Below, piece by piece: positions 1 through 6,662 of a stretch of 20,029 nucleotides of DNA. How positions within the stretch are numbered: position 1 is the stretch's first letter; the number at the start of each line of letters is the position of its first letter. The stretch covers positions 1 through 20,029 of the forward strand of contig JBBQBY010000065.1 in the NCBI GenBank assembly GCA_038318235.1, read 5' to 3'. The notes under the pieces were generated by a model, which ran no database searches, was not told where the DNA came from, and worked only from the letters and a program-made list of their open reading frames with translations. A program made the position numbers and the translations under genes. The stretch is from JAPLGZ01 sp038318235. GTDB taxonomy: Bacteria > Chloroflexota > Anaerolineae > Caldilineales > Caldilineaceae.

Positions 1-1
1 G

Positions 2-187
2 CCGTTTGATCGCATCTCGCTGGAAATGGTCTTTCGCGGCCTTTACCATTTTGTGCAAGCCTTTGATCGGGGCCAAGCCGATGATCCCATTGCCTTTTTC
101 GCTGCACCGGAAAACCATGACCTTGGTGTTCTTAAGGCGCACCGTAAGAAAATTCCCAAACTTGATCTGGCACCCTTTCCCATTTGA
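2..187 (+). CDS. 3' end of an unidentified gene (possible DDE transposase tail), truncated by window edge
   Basis: A reading frame is open from base 2 and stops at TGA 185-187, giving 61 residues with no start in the window. It contains the stretch ISLEMVFRGLYHFVQAF, then a DDPIAFFA segment and a basic KAHRKKIPK tail ending LAPFPI. The aromatic/hydrophobic helix followed by a short acidic segment and a Lys/Arg-rich end reminds me of the C-termini of some DDE transposases, but I cannot confirm a family from so little. The codon pattern reads naturally in this frame. The overlapping frame that begins with ATG at base 6 gives a less protein-like product and is rejected. The gene ends 42 bp before alaX on the same strand. 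Identity is uncertain; being coding is likely. Confidence 0.5.
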   Translation, partial: PFDRISLEMVFRGLYHFVQAFDRGQADDPIAFFAAPENHDLGVLKAHRKKIPKLDLAPFPI

Positions 188-229
188 CTTTCACTTCAAT
201 TCCTTAACCTGTCACCAATGGACTGAGCC

Positions 230-964
230 ATGACTGAGTTGCTCTATTATCAAGATGCCTATATCAAGAAATTTGATGCAGTGGTCACCGCGGTGCAGAT
301 GGACGGTGATAATCCACAGGTGGCGCTAAATAAGACGGCCTTTTACCCAGGCGGTGGCGGCCAACCGCATGATGAAGGCTGGTTGGAAATTGGCGGCCAG
401 CGTTTCCCTGTGAGTAAAGTCAAAAAAGAGGGCGAGCAAATTTGGCATACGCTTACCGGGCATAGTGATGCTAGCCAACTTAGCGTGGGAACAGCAGTCC
501 ACGGTGAACTGGATTGGGATCGGCGCTACAAGCTGATGCGCACGCACACGGCCATGCATATTCTCTGTGGCGTGGTCTGGCGCGATTACAGCGCCAGCGT
601 GACTGGCGGCAACATGGATCCCGGTCAGAGCCGTATGGATTTCGAGTTCGCTGCTTTAAGCCGCGAGTTGATTACCGAGATCGAGGCCAAATGTAATGCT
701 GAGATTGCTGCCGCGCATGCCATTCAGGCGAAGATTTTGCCCAGAGCAGCGGCGTTTGAAATCCCAGATTTGATTCGCACCAAGATCAATTTGCTGCCGG
801 CCGGGATCCAAGAGGTGCGTATATTAGAAATTATCGGGCTAGATTTACAGGCGGACGGTGGCACACACGTCGCCAATACGCGTGAAGTTGGCGCGATGAA
901 GATTGTTGATTACAAGAGTAAAGGTGCGATTAATAAACGAATTTACATTGAACTGGGCGCGTGA
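230..964 (+). CDS. alaX: AlaX-type alanyl-tRNA editing protein (trans-editing hydrolase)
   Basis: This 244-residue cytoplasmic protein belongs to the free-standing relatives of the AlaRS editing domain, which hydrolyse Ser- or Gly-mischarged tRNA(Ala). The N-terminal beta-barrel part carries the glycine motif YPGGGGQPHDEG (about residues 39-50). The editing core has the metal-binding HTAMH (His106 and His110) and the second metal motif GGTHVANT with His213. The residue that is Cys in the AlaRS-type CxxxH motif is Asp209 here. Length fits the medium AlaX-M class, which has the N-terminal barrel but not the long C-terminal domain. The ATG at 230 lacks a clear Shine-Dalgarno sequence. The TGA stop at 962-964 lies inside the first heptamers of a downstream repeat hairpin. 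Family assignment is firm; substrate preference (Ser or Gly) is not visible. Confidence 0.93.
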   Translation: MTELLYYQDAYIKKFDAVVTAVQMDGDNPQVALNKTAFYPGGGGQPHDEGWLEIGGQRFPVSKVKKEGEQIWHTLTGHSDASQLSVGTAVHGELDWDRRYKLMRTHTAMHILCGVVWRDYSASVTGGNMDPGQSRMDFEFAALSRELITEIEAKCNAEIAAAHAIQAKILPRAAAFEIPDLIRTKINLLPAGIQEVRILEIIGLDLQADGGTHVANTREVGAMKIVDYKSKGAINKRIYIELGA

Positions 965-1029
965 TGAGTGATGAGTGAAAAAGGTCATTTGATCTCACTC
1001 ATCACTTTTCACTCATCACGTTTCACTCG
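961..1029. repeat. Heptamer-repeat hairpin between alaX and the RAYT gene
   Basis: The left arm has three 7-bp units starting at 961, 968 and 975 (GTGATGA, GTGATGA, GTGAAAA). The right arm has five units starting at 995, 1002, 1009, 1016 and 1023 (TCACTCA, TCACTTT, TCACTCA, TCACGTT, TCACTCG). Bases 968-981 pair perfectly with 1006-1019 (14 bp, 24-nt loop). The repeat supplies the alaX stop codon and ends 24 bp before the transposase start. It could act as a transcription terminator for alaX, although no T-run follows. It resembles cyanobacterial STRR-type heptamers and REP palindromes in form. Confidence 0.85.
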
Positions 1030-1052
1030 CCATTGACGCCAGGAATCACCCA

Positions 1053-1565
1053 ATGTCCACCTACGCCGAACATTTTACGCCTGAGCTTTTCTTTGTCACC
1101 TGTGTGACGGTAGCGCATGAACCGGTATTGGGCACGTCTGTGATGATTCACTTGTTGCGCACCATTTTGAATGCGGTGAAGCAGACGTATCCATTTCGTA
1201 CATTGGGTTATATCTTTCTGCCGGATCATATTCACCTGTTGGTGAAATTATCTACCGATGTTGTCCTTGATCAAATTGTGGACGATATGCGCGAGCAGTT
1301 TAACCAAGATTATCAGGCGCTGATGGGCTTGCCGCAGCCGATGCAGGTCTGGCAAACCCATTATCAGGCGCATAAAATTTTAGAGGTTGAGGATTTTGCG
1401 GCGCGTATGGATTATGTGCATTATGACGCTGTCCATCATAAGTGGAGCCAAAAACCCGAGGCGTGGCCGTATAGCAGCTATCAAGCCTGGGGCAAGCAGG
1501 GACTGTATCAAACCGGCTGGGGTTGGACCGAACCACCTAGTGTCCATGGAAAGCGATGGGGATGA
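1053..1565 (+). CDS. REP-associated tyrosine transposase (RAYT, IS200/Y1-like)
   Basis: A 170-residue protein of the Y1_Tnp (IS200-like) superfamily. The HUH motif is the HIH of LPDHIHLLV (about residues 57-65). The C-terminal block YVHYDAVHHKW, followed by PEAWPYSSY, is the RAYT pattern that carries the catalytic tyrosine, which makes a 5'-phosphotyrosine bond during single-strand DNA cleavage. In known cases such single-copy transposases are domesticated or act on REP palindromes rather than on an IS of their own. The ATG at 1053 has AGGA 8 nt upstream. A heptamer hairpin ends 24 bp upstream, the position that REP palindromes take beside E. coli tnpA_REP. The stop TGA overlaps the next gene's ATG at 1562. 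No terminal repeats of a complete IS were seen. Confidence 0.88.
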   Translation: MSTYAEHFTPELFFVTCVTVAHEPVLGTSVMIHLLRTILNAVKQTYPFRTLGYIFLPDHIHLLVKLSTDVVLDQIVDDMREQFNQDYQALMGLPQPMQVWQTHYQAHKILEVEDFAARMDYVHYDAVHHKWSQKPEAWPYSSYQAWGKQGLYQTGWGWTEPPSVHGKRWG

Positions 1566-2071
1566 CCAGAATGAAAATTCGCACGCTAAATGCAGAAGAC
1601 GCACAGACGTTTCATACGCTTCGCTTGCGTTCACTGCGTGAACACCCGGAAGCGTTTGGTAGCGCTTATGAAGATGAAATCAATTTTCCAATCGAAAGAG
1701 TGGTGGAGCGATTGCAAACTTCAGCCGACAAAATCACATTGGGTGCCTTGATCGATGAGGAACTCGTGGGCTTTGTCAGCTTTAACCGCTATCCAGGCCG
1801 TAAGACACGGCACCGCGCCTCGTTAGGGGTCATGTATGTAAAGCCTGAAGCATGTGGGCGAGGGGTTGGGTCGGCCTTGCTGAATGAAGTTATCCACCAT
1901 GCCCGTGCACTGTCCGATCTGGAAGAACTCATTCTGGCCGTGACGGTGGGTAACGAGACGGCGCATCGGCTTTATCAAGCGGCCGGGTTTGTGGATTCGC
2001 ACGTAGAGAAACGTTACATCAAGCTGGATGACACGTACTATGATATTGCGTGGATGACGTTGGTATTGTAG
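1562..2071 (+). CDS. GNAT-family N-acetyltransferase
   Basis: A 169-residue single-domain GNAT protein that should transfer the acetyl group of acetyl-CoA to an amine. The N-terminal beta strand MKIRTLNAEDA is typical of the family. Motif A, with the pyrophosphate-binding loop, is LGVMYVKPEACGRGVGSALL, and the C-terminal motif is GNETAHRLYQAAGF, as in RimI-like and small-molecule acetyltransferases. Possible starts are ATG 1556, 1562 and 1571. I chose 1562 because it forms an ATGA overlap with the transposase stop and has GGAAAG 8 nt upstream; 1571 is also credible. The gene is probably co-translated with the RAYT gene. Its stop at 2069-2071 directly abuts the stop of the converging toxin gene. 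The substrate cannot be inferred. Confidence 0.88.
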   Translation: MTRMKIRTLNAEDAQTFHTLRLRSLREHPEAFGSAYEDEINFPIERVVERLQTSADKITLGALIDEELVGFVSFNRYPGRKTRHRASLGVMYVKPEACGRGVGSALLNEVIHHARALSDLEELILAVTVGNETAHRLYQAAGFVDSHVEKRYIKLDDTYYDIAWMTLVL

Positions 2072-2449
2072 TTAAGCGATAACAAAAGGGGGAAGCGCCT
2101 TTAATATCGCGAATATATCCATCGGTGATGAAGGGTGTATATTCTCATTCGCATCATGGCAATGATGTGGAAAAGTGGCTATATGCGGATGATGCGGTAC
2201 ATTGTCCCAACGGCTTACAAGCGCACCATCAAGCTTCTGCAGATGATAACGATATTTGACACGGTCAAGCGTTGGTGCCGTAATCGTGTATTCCGCAATA
2301 TGTAGCTTAAAACTGTTGAGGAGTGTTAATGAGCCACGAATGTAACACTCGTGAACATCAACTTCGTTAAAGCTCATATCGGAGGTAATCACAAGTCGAT
2401 TGCTGCTAATCGTATGCTGGATTTGCTGGTAGTATTCGCGGGCATTCAC
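2072..2449 (-). CDS. TumE-family (DUF6516) toxin-like protein
   Basis: A 125-residue protein when started at GTG 2449. It has the conserved marks of the TumE/DUF6516 family: an N-terminal helix REYYQQIQHTI, the strand YIRGSL (36-41), YRYHLQ (66-71), and the His/Pro-rich block RWDNVPHHP followed by TFPHHCH (80-98). Family members are annotated as toxins of two-gene toxin-antitoxin modules; the biochemical activity is not something I can state. The frame stays open upstream to ATG 2488, but GTG 2449 is preferred. It overlaps the antitoxin stop as GTGA, it has GGGA 7 nt upstream, and it places the family's N-terminal helix at the start of the protein. Transcription follows the antitoxin gene from the promoter near 2807-2835. 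Confidence 0.85.
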   Translation of the reverse strand: MNAREYYQQIQHTISSNRLVITSDMSFNEVDVHECYIRGSLTLLNSFKLHIAEYTITAPTLDRVKYRYHLQKLDGALVSRWDNVPHHPHIATFPHHCHDANENIHPSSPMDIFAILKALPPFVIA

Positions 2450-2739
2450 AGCGAAATCCCACGCAGAATGTGATAGCGCCGCTCCCATAGATCAAAGCCG
2501 CGTTTGGCAGCAAACCAGTCCAGCGTATAAAGATCGTCAGCAAGCACGCCTTGTTCAAAGTCGGTCAGAAACGCGTCCGATGATTGGCTATATTTCTGTT
2601 CAAATGTTTTACAGATGTCAGCGTAATAGTCGCGTCGCAGCCGGGCCTGTTCGGTTTCAGCGTGAAGCGCATACGTGAGCGTATTACGCACTTCTGATGC
2701 AGCGAAATCTTGATCTTTGATTTTTAGGGCAATATCCAT
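2446..2739 (-). CDS. Putative antitoxin partner of the TumE-like toxin
   Basis: A 97-residue acidic, helix-rich protein encoded just upstream of, and overlapping by 4 nt, the TumE-like toxin. No helix-turn-helix is evident. The middle has a charged helix (ETEQARLRRDYYADICKTFE) and then a DAFLTDFEQGVLADD segment followed by LDWFAAKRGFDLWERR. That layout matches small proteins commonly encoded beside DUF6516 genes, where an FE-G-L-DD pattern is followed by a Trp-containing helix. The toxin-neutralising role is inferred from gene order and overlap, not from a known fold. The ATG at 2739 sits about 60 nt inside the predicted transcript; an AGGAT lies upstream but rather far for a strong ribosome site. 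Confidence 0.75.
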   Translation of the reverse strand: MDIALKIKDQDFAASEVRNTLTYALHAETEQARLRRDYYADICKTFEQKYSQSSDAFLTDFEQGVLADDLYTLDWFAAKRGFDLWERRYHILRGISL

Positions 2740-2806
2740 GATAAAACTTTATCCTGTGGCAAATACGCAACAACCGCGGTCGTAAGCAATTACAATCGTT
2801 TATCGA

Positions 2807-2835
2807 ATTATAGGGCATGTTGAGCAATTCGACAA
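2807..2835 (-). promoter_or_regulatory. Predicted sigma70-type promoter of the toxin-antitoxin pair
   Basis: On the minus strand a -35 box TTGTCG (2830-2835, 4 of 6 consensus bases) is separated by exactly 17 bp from a perfect -10 box TATAAT (2807-2812). Transcription would start near 2800 and give a leader of about 60 nt before the antitoxin ATG at 2739. Confidence 0.55.
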
Positions 2836-2866
2836 GTATATTTTTAAGTTCAATGGGACTCGTACA

Positions 2867-5800
2867 ATGACACAAACAAAAGTTGAACCCAAATTCAGAG
2901 CGGTGAAAGCCGCTGTCAACTACCCAGAGATGGAAGAGAAGATCTTACAACTCTGGCGCGATCAAGACGTCTTCCAACGCAGCATGCGCGAACGCGAGGG
3001 CGGGCCGGAATATGTCTTTTATGAAGGGCCGCCTACGGCTAATGGTCGCCCCGGCATCCACCATGTGCTGGCGCGCGCGTTTAAAGATATCTTCCCGCGC
3101 TACAAGACGATGAACGGCTATTTTGTGCAACGGCGCGGCGGCTGGGATACGCATGGTTTGCCCGTCGAGATCGAAGTTGAGAAGCGACTGGGCTTGAGTG
3201 GCAAACAACAGATCGAAGCTTTTGGGGTTGAAGAATTCAATCGCCGCTGCCGAGAATCGACGATGGAATACATCGGCGAATGGGAAAAGCTGACCGAGCG
3301 CATGGCCTTCTGGGTTGACTTAAAGACTGCCTATGTCACCTTTCACAACGACTATGTCGAGTCGCTCTGGTGGATCCTCAAGCAGTTGTGGGATAAGAAT
3401 CTGCTCTTCCAGGGTTACAAAGTGGTGCCCTATTGCCCACGCTGTGGCACACCGTTGAGCAGCCATGAATTGTCACTCGGCTATAAAGAAGGCACGGTTG
3501 ACCCGAGCGTCTATGTCAAGTTCAAGGTGCTTGATCAGGAGAACACCTACCTGCTGGCCTGGACGACGACACCGTGGACGTTGCCCGGCAACGTAGCGCT
3601 GGCGGTTGGCGAGAAATTAGATTATGTCAAGGTGCGCGAGGCCGATGGCAGCATGCTCTACCTGGCCGCAGCGCTGGCCGAACAGGTGTTGAAACCAGGC
3701 TTTACAGTGCTAGAGCAACTGAAAGGTCGCGATCTGTTGGGCCTACACTATGCGCCGCTCTACCGCTTCTATCCAGTCGAAAAGGATTATGCCTACGTGG
3801 TGGCGGGCGACTTTGTCAGCACCGATGACGGCACCGGCATCGTTCATATTGCCCCCGCCTTTGGGCAAGATGATATGGAAGTGGGGCGCAAAAATAACCT
3901 GCCCTTGATCATGACGGTGGATGCCGCGGGTCGTTTCAAATCGGAAGTGGAACCGTGGGCGGGCGTCTTCGTTAAGACGGCTGATCCGGACATCACGGCC
4001 GAATTGAAGAGCCGCGGTCTGCTGTATAAGGCGGGCACCATCGAGCACACTTACCCATTCTGTTGGCGCTGTGATTCGCCGCTGCTCTACTACGCCAAGG
4101 AGACTTGGTACATCCGCACCAGCCAGGTGCGCGACCAACTCGTGGCGCTGAATCAACAGATCAACTGGTATCCAGAGCATATCAAAGAAGGGCGCTTTGG
4201 CAACTGGCTAGAAAATAATGTGGACTGGGCGCTGGGCCGCGACCGCTATTGGGGCACGCCGTTGCCGATCTGGAAGAGCGACGCGCCTGATAGCAAATAT
4301 ATGGAATGCATCGGCAGTGTAGCCGAGTTGGAAGCCAAAACGGGCCGCAAGTTAGCGGATCTTGATTTGCACCGGCCTTATGTAGACAACATAACGTGGA
4401 CCGCGCCGGATGGTGGCACGATGCGCCGAGTGACGGAAGTGGCCGATTGTTGGTTTGACAGCGGCTCGATGCCGATCGCGCAGTGGCATTACCCGTTTGA
4501 GAACCAGACAAAGTGGGAGGAACAGGCCCAAGCCGACTACATCTGTGAAGCGATCGACCAGACGCGCGGTTGGTTCTATACGCTGCATGCGGTGAGCACG
4601 CTGCTCTTTGACCGGCCTGCGTACAAAAATGTGATCTGTCTGGGCCATATCCTGGCCGAAGACGGCAGCAAGATGAGCAAGTCCAAGGGCAACGTGGTCA
4701 ACCCGTGGGATATGATGAATGACTATGGAGCCGATGCGACACGTTGGTATATGTATACGGCCAGTCCTCCCGGCAACAGTCGGCGCTTCAGCGGCAACTT
4801 GGTCGGCGAGACGGTGCGCAAGTTCTTGAACACGCTGTGGAATACCTATAGTTTCTTTGTGACGTATGCGAATTTGAGTGATTGGAACGTGACAAGTGAC
4901 AACGTGACGAGTGACAAGCCATCACTCATCACTGATCATGCATCCGATGTCACATCACACATGCTTGATCATTGGGTGCTATCCGAACTCAATCTGCTCG
5001 TGCGCGACGTGACCGCGGCCATGGAAACCTACGACGTGCTCGGCGCAACCCGCCCGATCGCTGATTTTGTCGATAATTTGAGCAACTGGTATGTGCGCCT
5101 AAGTCGCCGTCGCTTCTGGGATGGCGATCCCGCGGCGTTGCAGACGTTGCACAAGGTATTGGTAACCGTCAGTCAATTGCTGGCGCCGACTACGCCGTTC
5201 ATCGCCGATGAGCTTTACCAGAATTTGGTGGTGAATCTCGATGGAAATGCACCGAACAGCGTCCATCTGAGTCGCTGGCCCGTGGTTGATCAGCGTTTGA
5301 TCGACGAGCAACTGAGCACAGATATGCAGATGGTGCAGAAAGTCACCAGCTTGGGGCATGCGGGTCGGCAGAATGCTAACCTAAAGGTGCGCCAACCGCT
5401 AGCCCAGGTTGTCGTGCGCACGCGGCAACGCGCAGAACGTGCCAGCTTGGAACGCCTGCAACAGTTGGTGTTGGACGAACTAAACGTCAAACGGTTGGAC
5501 TTTGCCGACGCCGCAACGGATCTAGTTGACGTGAGCGTCTTCCCGTATCCCAAGCAGTTGGGCCAGAAGTATGGCAAAGGCTATCCCAAGATCCGTCAGG
5601 CGATGAGCCAGATGGATCAGGCTGAACTAGCGGCGCATTTCCAGGCTGGTGAATCAGTCGAAGTCACGGCCGATGATCAGGTTTATTTGATTGCGCCGGC
5701 CGATGTCGAGGTGCGTTCGGCGCCGCGCAGCGGGTATAGCGTGGCGGAAGATGGCGGCTATCTGGTGGCAGTGACGACCGATCTGAGCACAGCGTTGGTG

Positions 5801-6076
5801 CAAGAAGGCTATGCGCGCGAATTGGTGCGCTATATCCAACAACTGCGCAAAGACGCCGATCTGGCGATCAGCGACCGCATCGTCACCTATGTGGAAGCGT
5901 CGAGCCTGATCCACGATGTACTCGCTCACTTTGGCGATTATGTACGCGAAGAGACCCTAAGTGTCGATCTAGTGCAGGTACACCCTGATCAAGGGCAAAC
6001 CATCCCGGCCCATCTGCCCAAAGCCAACCTAGAATTGGGCGGTGAGGCGGTAACGATTGCTGTAGGCAAGAAGTAA
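2867..6076 (+). CDS. ileS: Isoleucyl-tRNA synthetase, eukaryote-like type (IleS2), with an in-frame repeat insert
   Basis: A 1069-residue class I synthetase charging tRNA(Ile). The HIGH-type motif is GIHH (residues 63-66) in the context GPPTANGRPGIHHV, and KMSKS is at 602-606. The CP1 editing domain shows TTPWTLPGNVALAV and DDGTGIVHIAPAFGQDD. Other family blocks are CPRCGTPLSSHE, GGWDTHGLPVEIEVEK, ALGRDRYWGTPLP and, in the anticodon-binding part, NWYVRLSRRRFW. Length and block sequences match the eukaryote-type bacterial IleRS, a group known for mupirocin tolerance; resistance here is inferred only. Residues 674-699 (NVTSDNVTSD then KPSLITDHASDVTSHM) are encoded by a heptamer repeat lying between the catalytic core and the anticodon-binding domain. 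GGGA sits 8 nt before ATG 2867. The gene ends 11 nt before a hairpin. Confidence 0.97.
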   Translation: MTQTKVEPKFRAVKAAVNYPEMEEKILQLWRDQDVFQRSMREREGGPEYVFYEGPPTANGRPGIHHVLARAFKDIFPRYKTMNGYFVQRRGGWDTHGLPVEIEVEKRLGLSGKQQIEAFGVEEFNRRCRESTMEYIGEWEKLTERMAFWVDLKTAYVTFHNDYVESLWWILKQLWDKNLLFQGYKVVPYCPRCGTPLSSHELSLGYKEGTVDPSVYVKFKVLDQENTYLLAWTTTPWTLPGNVALAVGEKLDYVKVREADGSMLYLAAALAEQVLKPGFTVLEQLKGRDLLGLHYAPLYRFYPVEKDYAYVVAGDFVSTDDGTGIVHIAPAFGQDDMEVGRKNNLPLIMTVDAAGRFKSEVEPWAGVFVKTADPDITAELKSRGLLYKAGTIEHTYPFCWRCDSPLLYYAKETWYIRTSQVRDQLVALNQQINWYPEHIKEGRFGNWLENNVDWALGRDRYWGTPLPIWKSDAPDSKYMECIGSVAELEAKTGRKLADLDLHRPYVDNITWTAPDGGTMRRVTEVADCWFDSGSMPIAQWHYPFENQTKWEEQAQADYICEAIDQTRGWFYTLHAVSTLLFDRPAYKNVICLGHILAEDGSKMSKSKGNVVNPWDMMNDYGADATRWYMYTASPPGNSRRFSGNLVGETVRKFLNTLWNTYSFFVTYANLSDWNVTSDNVTSDKPSLITDHASDVTSHMLDHWVLSELNLLVRDVTAAMETYDVLGATRPIADFVDNLSNWYVRLSRRRFWDGDPAALQTLHKVLVTVSQLLAPTTPFIADELYQNLVVNLDGNAPNSVHLSRWPVVDQRLIDEQLSTDMQMVQKVTSLGHAGRQNANLKVRQPLAQVVVRTRQRAERASLERLQQLVLDELNVKRLDFADAATDLVDVSVFPYPKQLGQKYGKGYPKIRQAMSQMDQAELAAHFQAGESVEVTADDQVYLIAPADVEVRSAPRSGYSVAEDGGYLVAVTTDLSTALVQEGYARELVRYIQQLRKDADLAISDRIVTYVEASSLIHDVLAHFGDYVREETLSVDLVQVHPDQGQTIPAHLPKANLELGGEAVTIAVGKK
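4876..4960. repeat. Heptamer repeat inside the ileS coding sequence
   Basis: GTGAC recurs at 4889, 4896, 4904 and 4911 (steps of 7, 8, 7), then ATCACTC, ATCACTG and ATCATGC follow in 7-bp steps from 4921, and GTCACATCACAC lies at 4949-4960. GAGTGA (4909-4914) pairs with TCACTC (4922-4927) around a 7-nt loop, and the outer GTGAC copies face GTCAC. The unit composition matches the repeat at 961-1029. It stays in the ileS reading frame and encodes a polar Ser/Thr/Asp linker. Confidence 0.75.
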
Positions 6077-6087
6077 TGTAATCACTC

Positions 6088-6127
6088 AAGGCTAAGCTGA
6101 TAGAGGCGATTCTGTCAGCTTAGCCTT
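6088..6127. terminator. Strong hairpin after ileS
   Basis: AAGGCTAAGCTGA (6088-6100) pairs perfectly with TCAGCTTAGCCTT (6115-6127): 13 bp with a 14-nt loop, starting 11 nt after the ileS stop. Only three Ts follow, so it is a weak intrinsic terminator by the usual rule. It may end or attenuate ileS transcription before the DUF983 gene. Confidence 0.6.
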
Positions 6128-6144
6128 TGATCATCGTCCGGTTA

Positions 6145-6522
6145 ATGCTTATGAAAATCCTAATTCGTCTCTGGGCTTTGCTTCTCCAACGTTGCCCGGT
6201 TTGCCTTCAGGGCAAAGTCTTCAACTCGCTGTTTGGCATGTACAAAAATTGCCCCCACTGCGGTGTGCTCTTTGATCGCGAAACTGGTTATTTCCTCAAT
6301 GCCATGTTTTTTGCCTACACAATCGGCTTCCTGATCATGATCCCCACCGCGATTTACCTCGTGATGCGCGATGTCTCGATTGCGTTTTTTAGCATCGCAA
6401 TTATTGTCGAGATCGTGGTGCTCTGGCCGCTGATCTTTCGCTACTCGCGCCTGTTGTGGCTGCATATCGATCAGATGATGGATCCGCGCACGCCGCCTCT
6501 GTCTGACAAAAACCAACCTTGA
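6145..6522 (+). CDS. DUF983 family membrane protein
   Basis: A protein of about 125 residues with the DUF983 layout. A short N-terminal helix is followed by a zinc-ribbon-like pair, CPVCLQGKVF and CPHCGVLFD, and then two hydrophobic segments: about 23 residues around MFFAYTIGFLIMIPTAIYLV, and IAFFSIAIIVEIVVLWPLIF. A basic/acidic tail follows. It should sit in the cytoplasmic membrane with the cysteine knuckle in the cytoplasm. The function of the family is unknown to me. Candidate starts are ATG 6145 and ATG 6151. The frame is open further up to a TTG at 6127, but that codon lies in the stem of the preceding hairpin. Neither ATG has a good Shine-Dalgarno sequence. It follows ileS on the same strand but is separated from it by the hairpin. 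Confidence 0.8.
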   Translation: MLMKILIRLWALLLQRCPVCLQGKVFNSLFGMYKNCPHCGVLFDRETGYFLNAMFFAYTIGFLIMIPTAIYLVMRDVSIAFFSIAIIVEIVVLWPLIFRYSRLLWLHIDQMMDPRTPPLSDKNQP

Positions 6523-6662
6523 ACAAGCTTTGCGACGGAAATTCGTAGGCAAATTGTCGCGTCTGTAGTATCAACAGCGCACTGCTTATGCCGAAGAAAG
6601 ATGGTATGATCGCGGCTTATGGATCTAACCATTCGATTTCAAATAGGCTGTACGAGGTATTC

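Noticed and set aside
961..1029. A CRISPR-like array, because of the short regular repeats
   Set aside because: The units are 7 bp, contiguous, without spacers and arranged as opposed arms; no cas genes are near.
2446..2488. A longer toxin starting at ATG 2488, or reading the two minus-strand frames as one gene broken by a frameshift
   Set aside because: GTG 2449 gives the GTGA overlap and the proper family N-terminus. Both products look complete and match a two-gene module, so no frameshift is needed.
2740..2866. A T-box leader controlling ileS
   Set aside because: The gap is only 127 bp and shared with a divergent promoter. I could not find a T-box sequence or a specifier stem.
3743..4180. 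A 145-codon open frame antisense to ileS
   Set aside because: Shadow of the ileS codon pattern; no ribosome site or recognisable domain.
6127..6150. A TTG start for the DUF983 gene, extending it by six codons or more
   Set aside because: The TTG falls in the stem of the ileS-downstream hairpin and has no ribosome site; two ATGs follow within 24 nt and give a normal family N-terminus.
6588..6662. A 25-codon N-terminal extension of the chitinase
   Set aside because: The extension is polar with no motif. ATG 6663 has GAGG at proper distance and gives the usual basic-hydrophobic export start.
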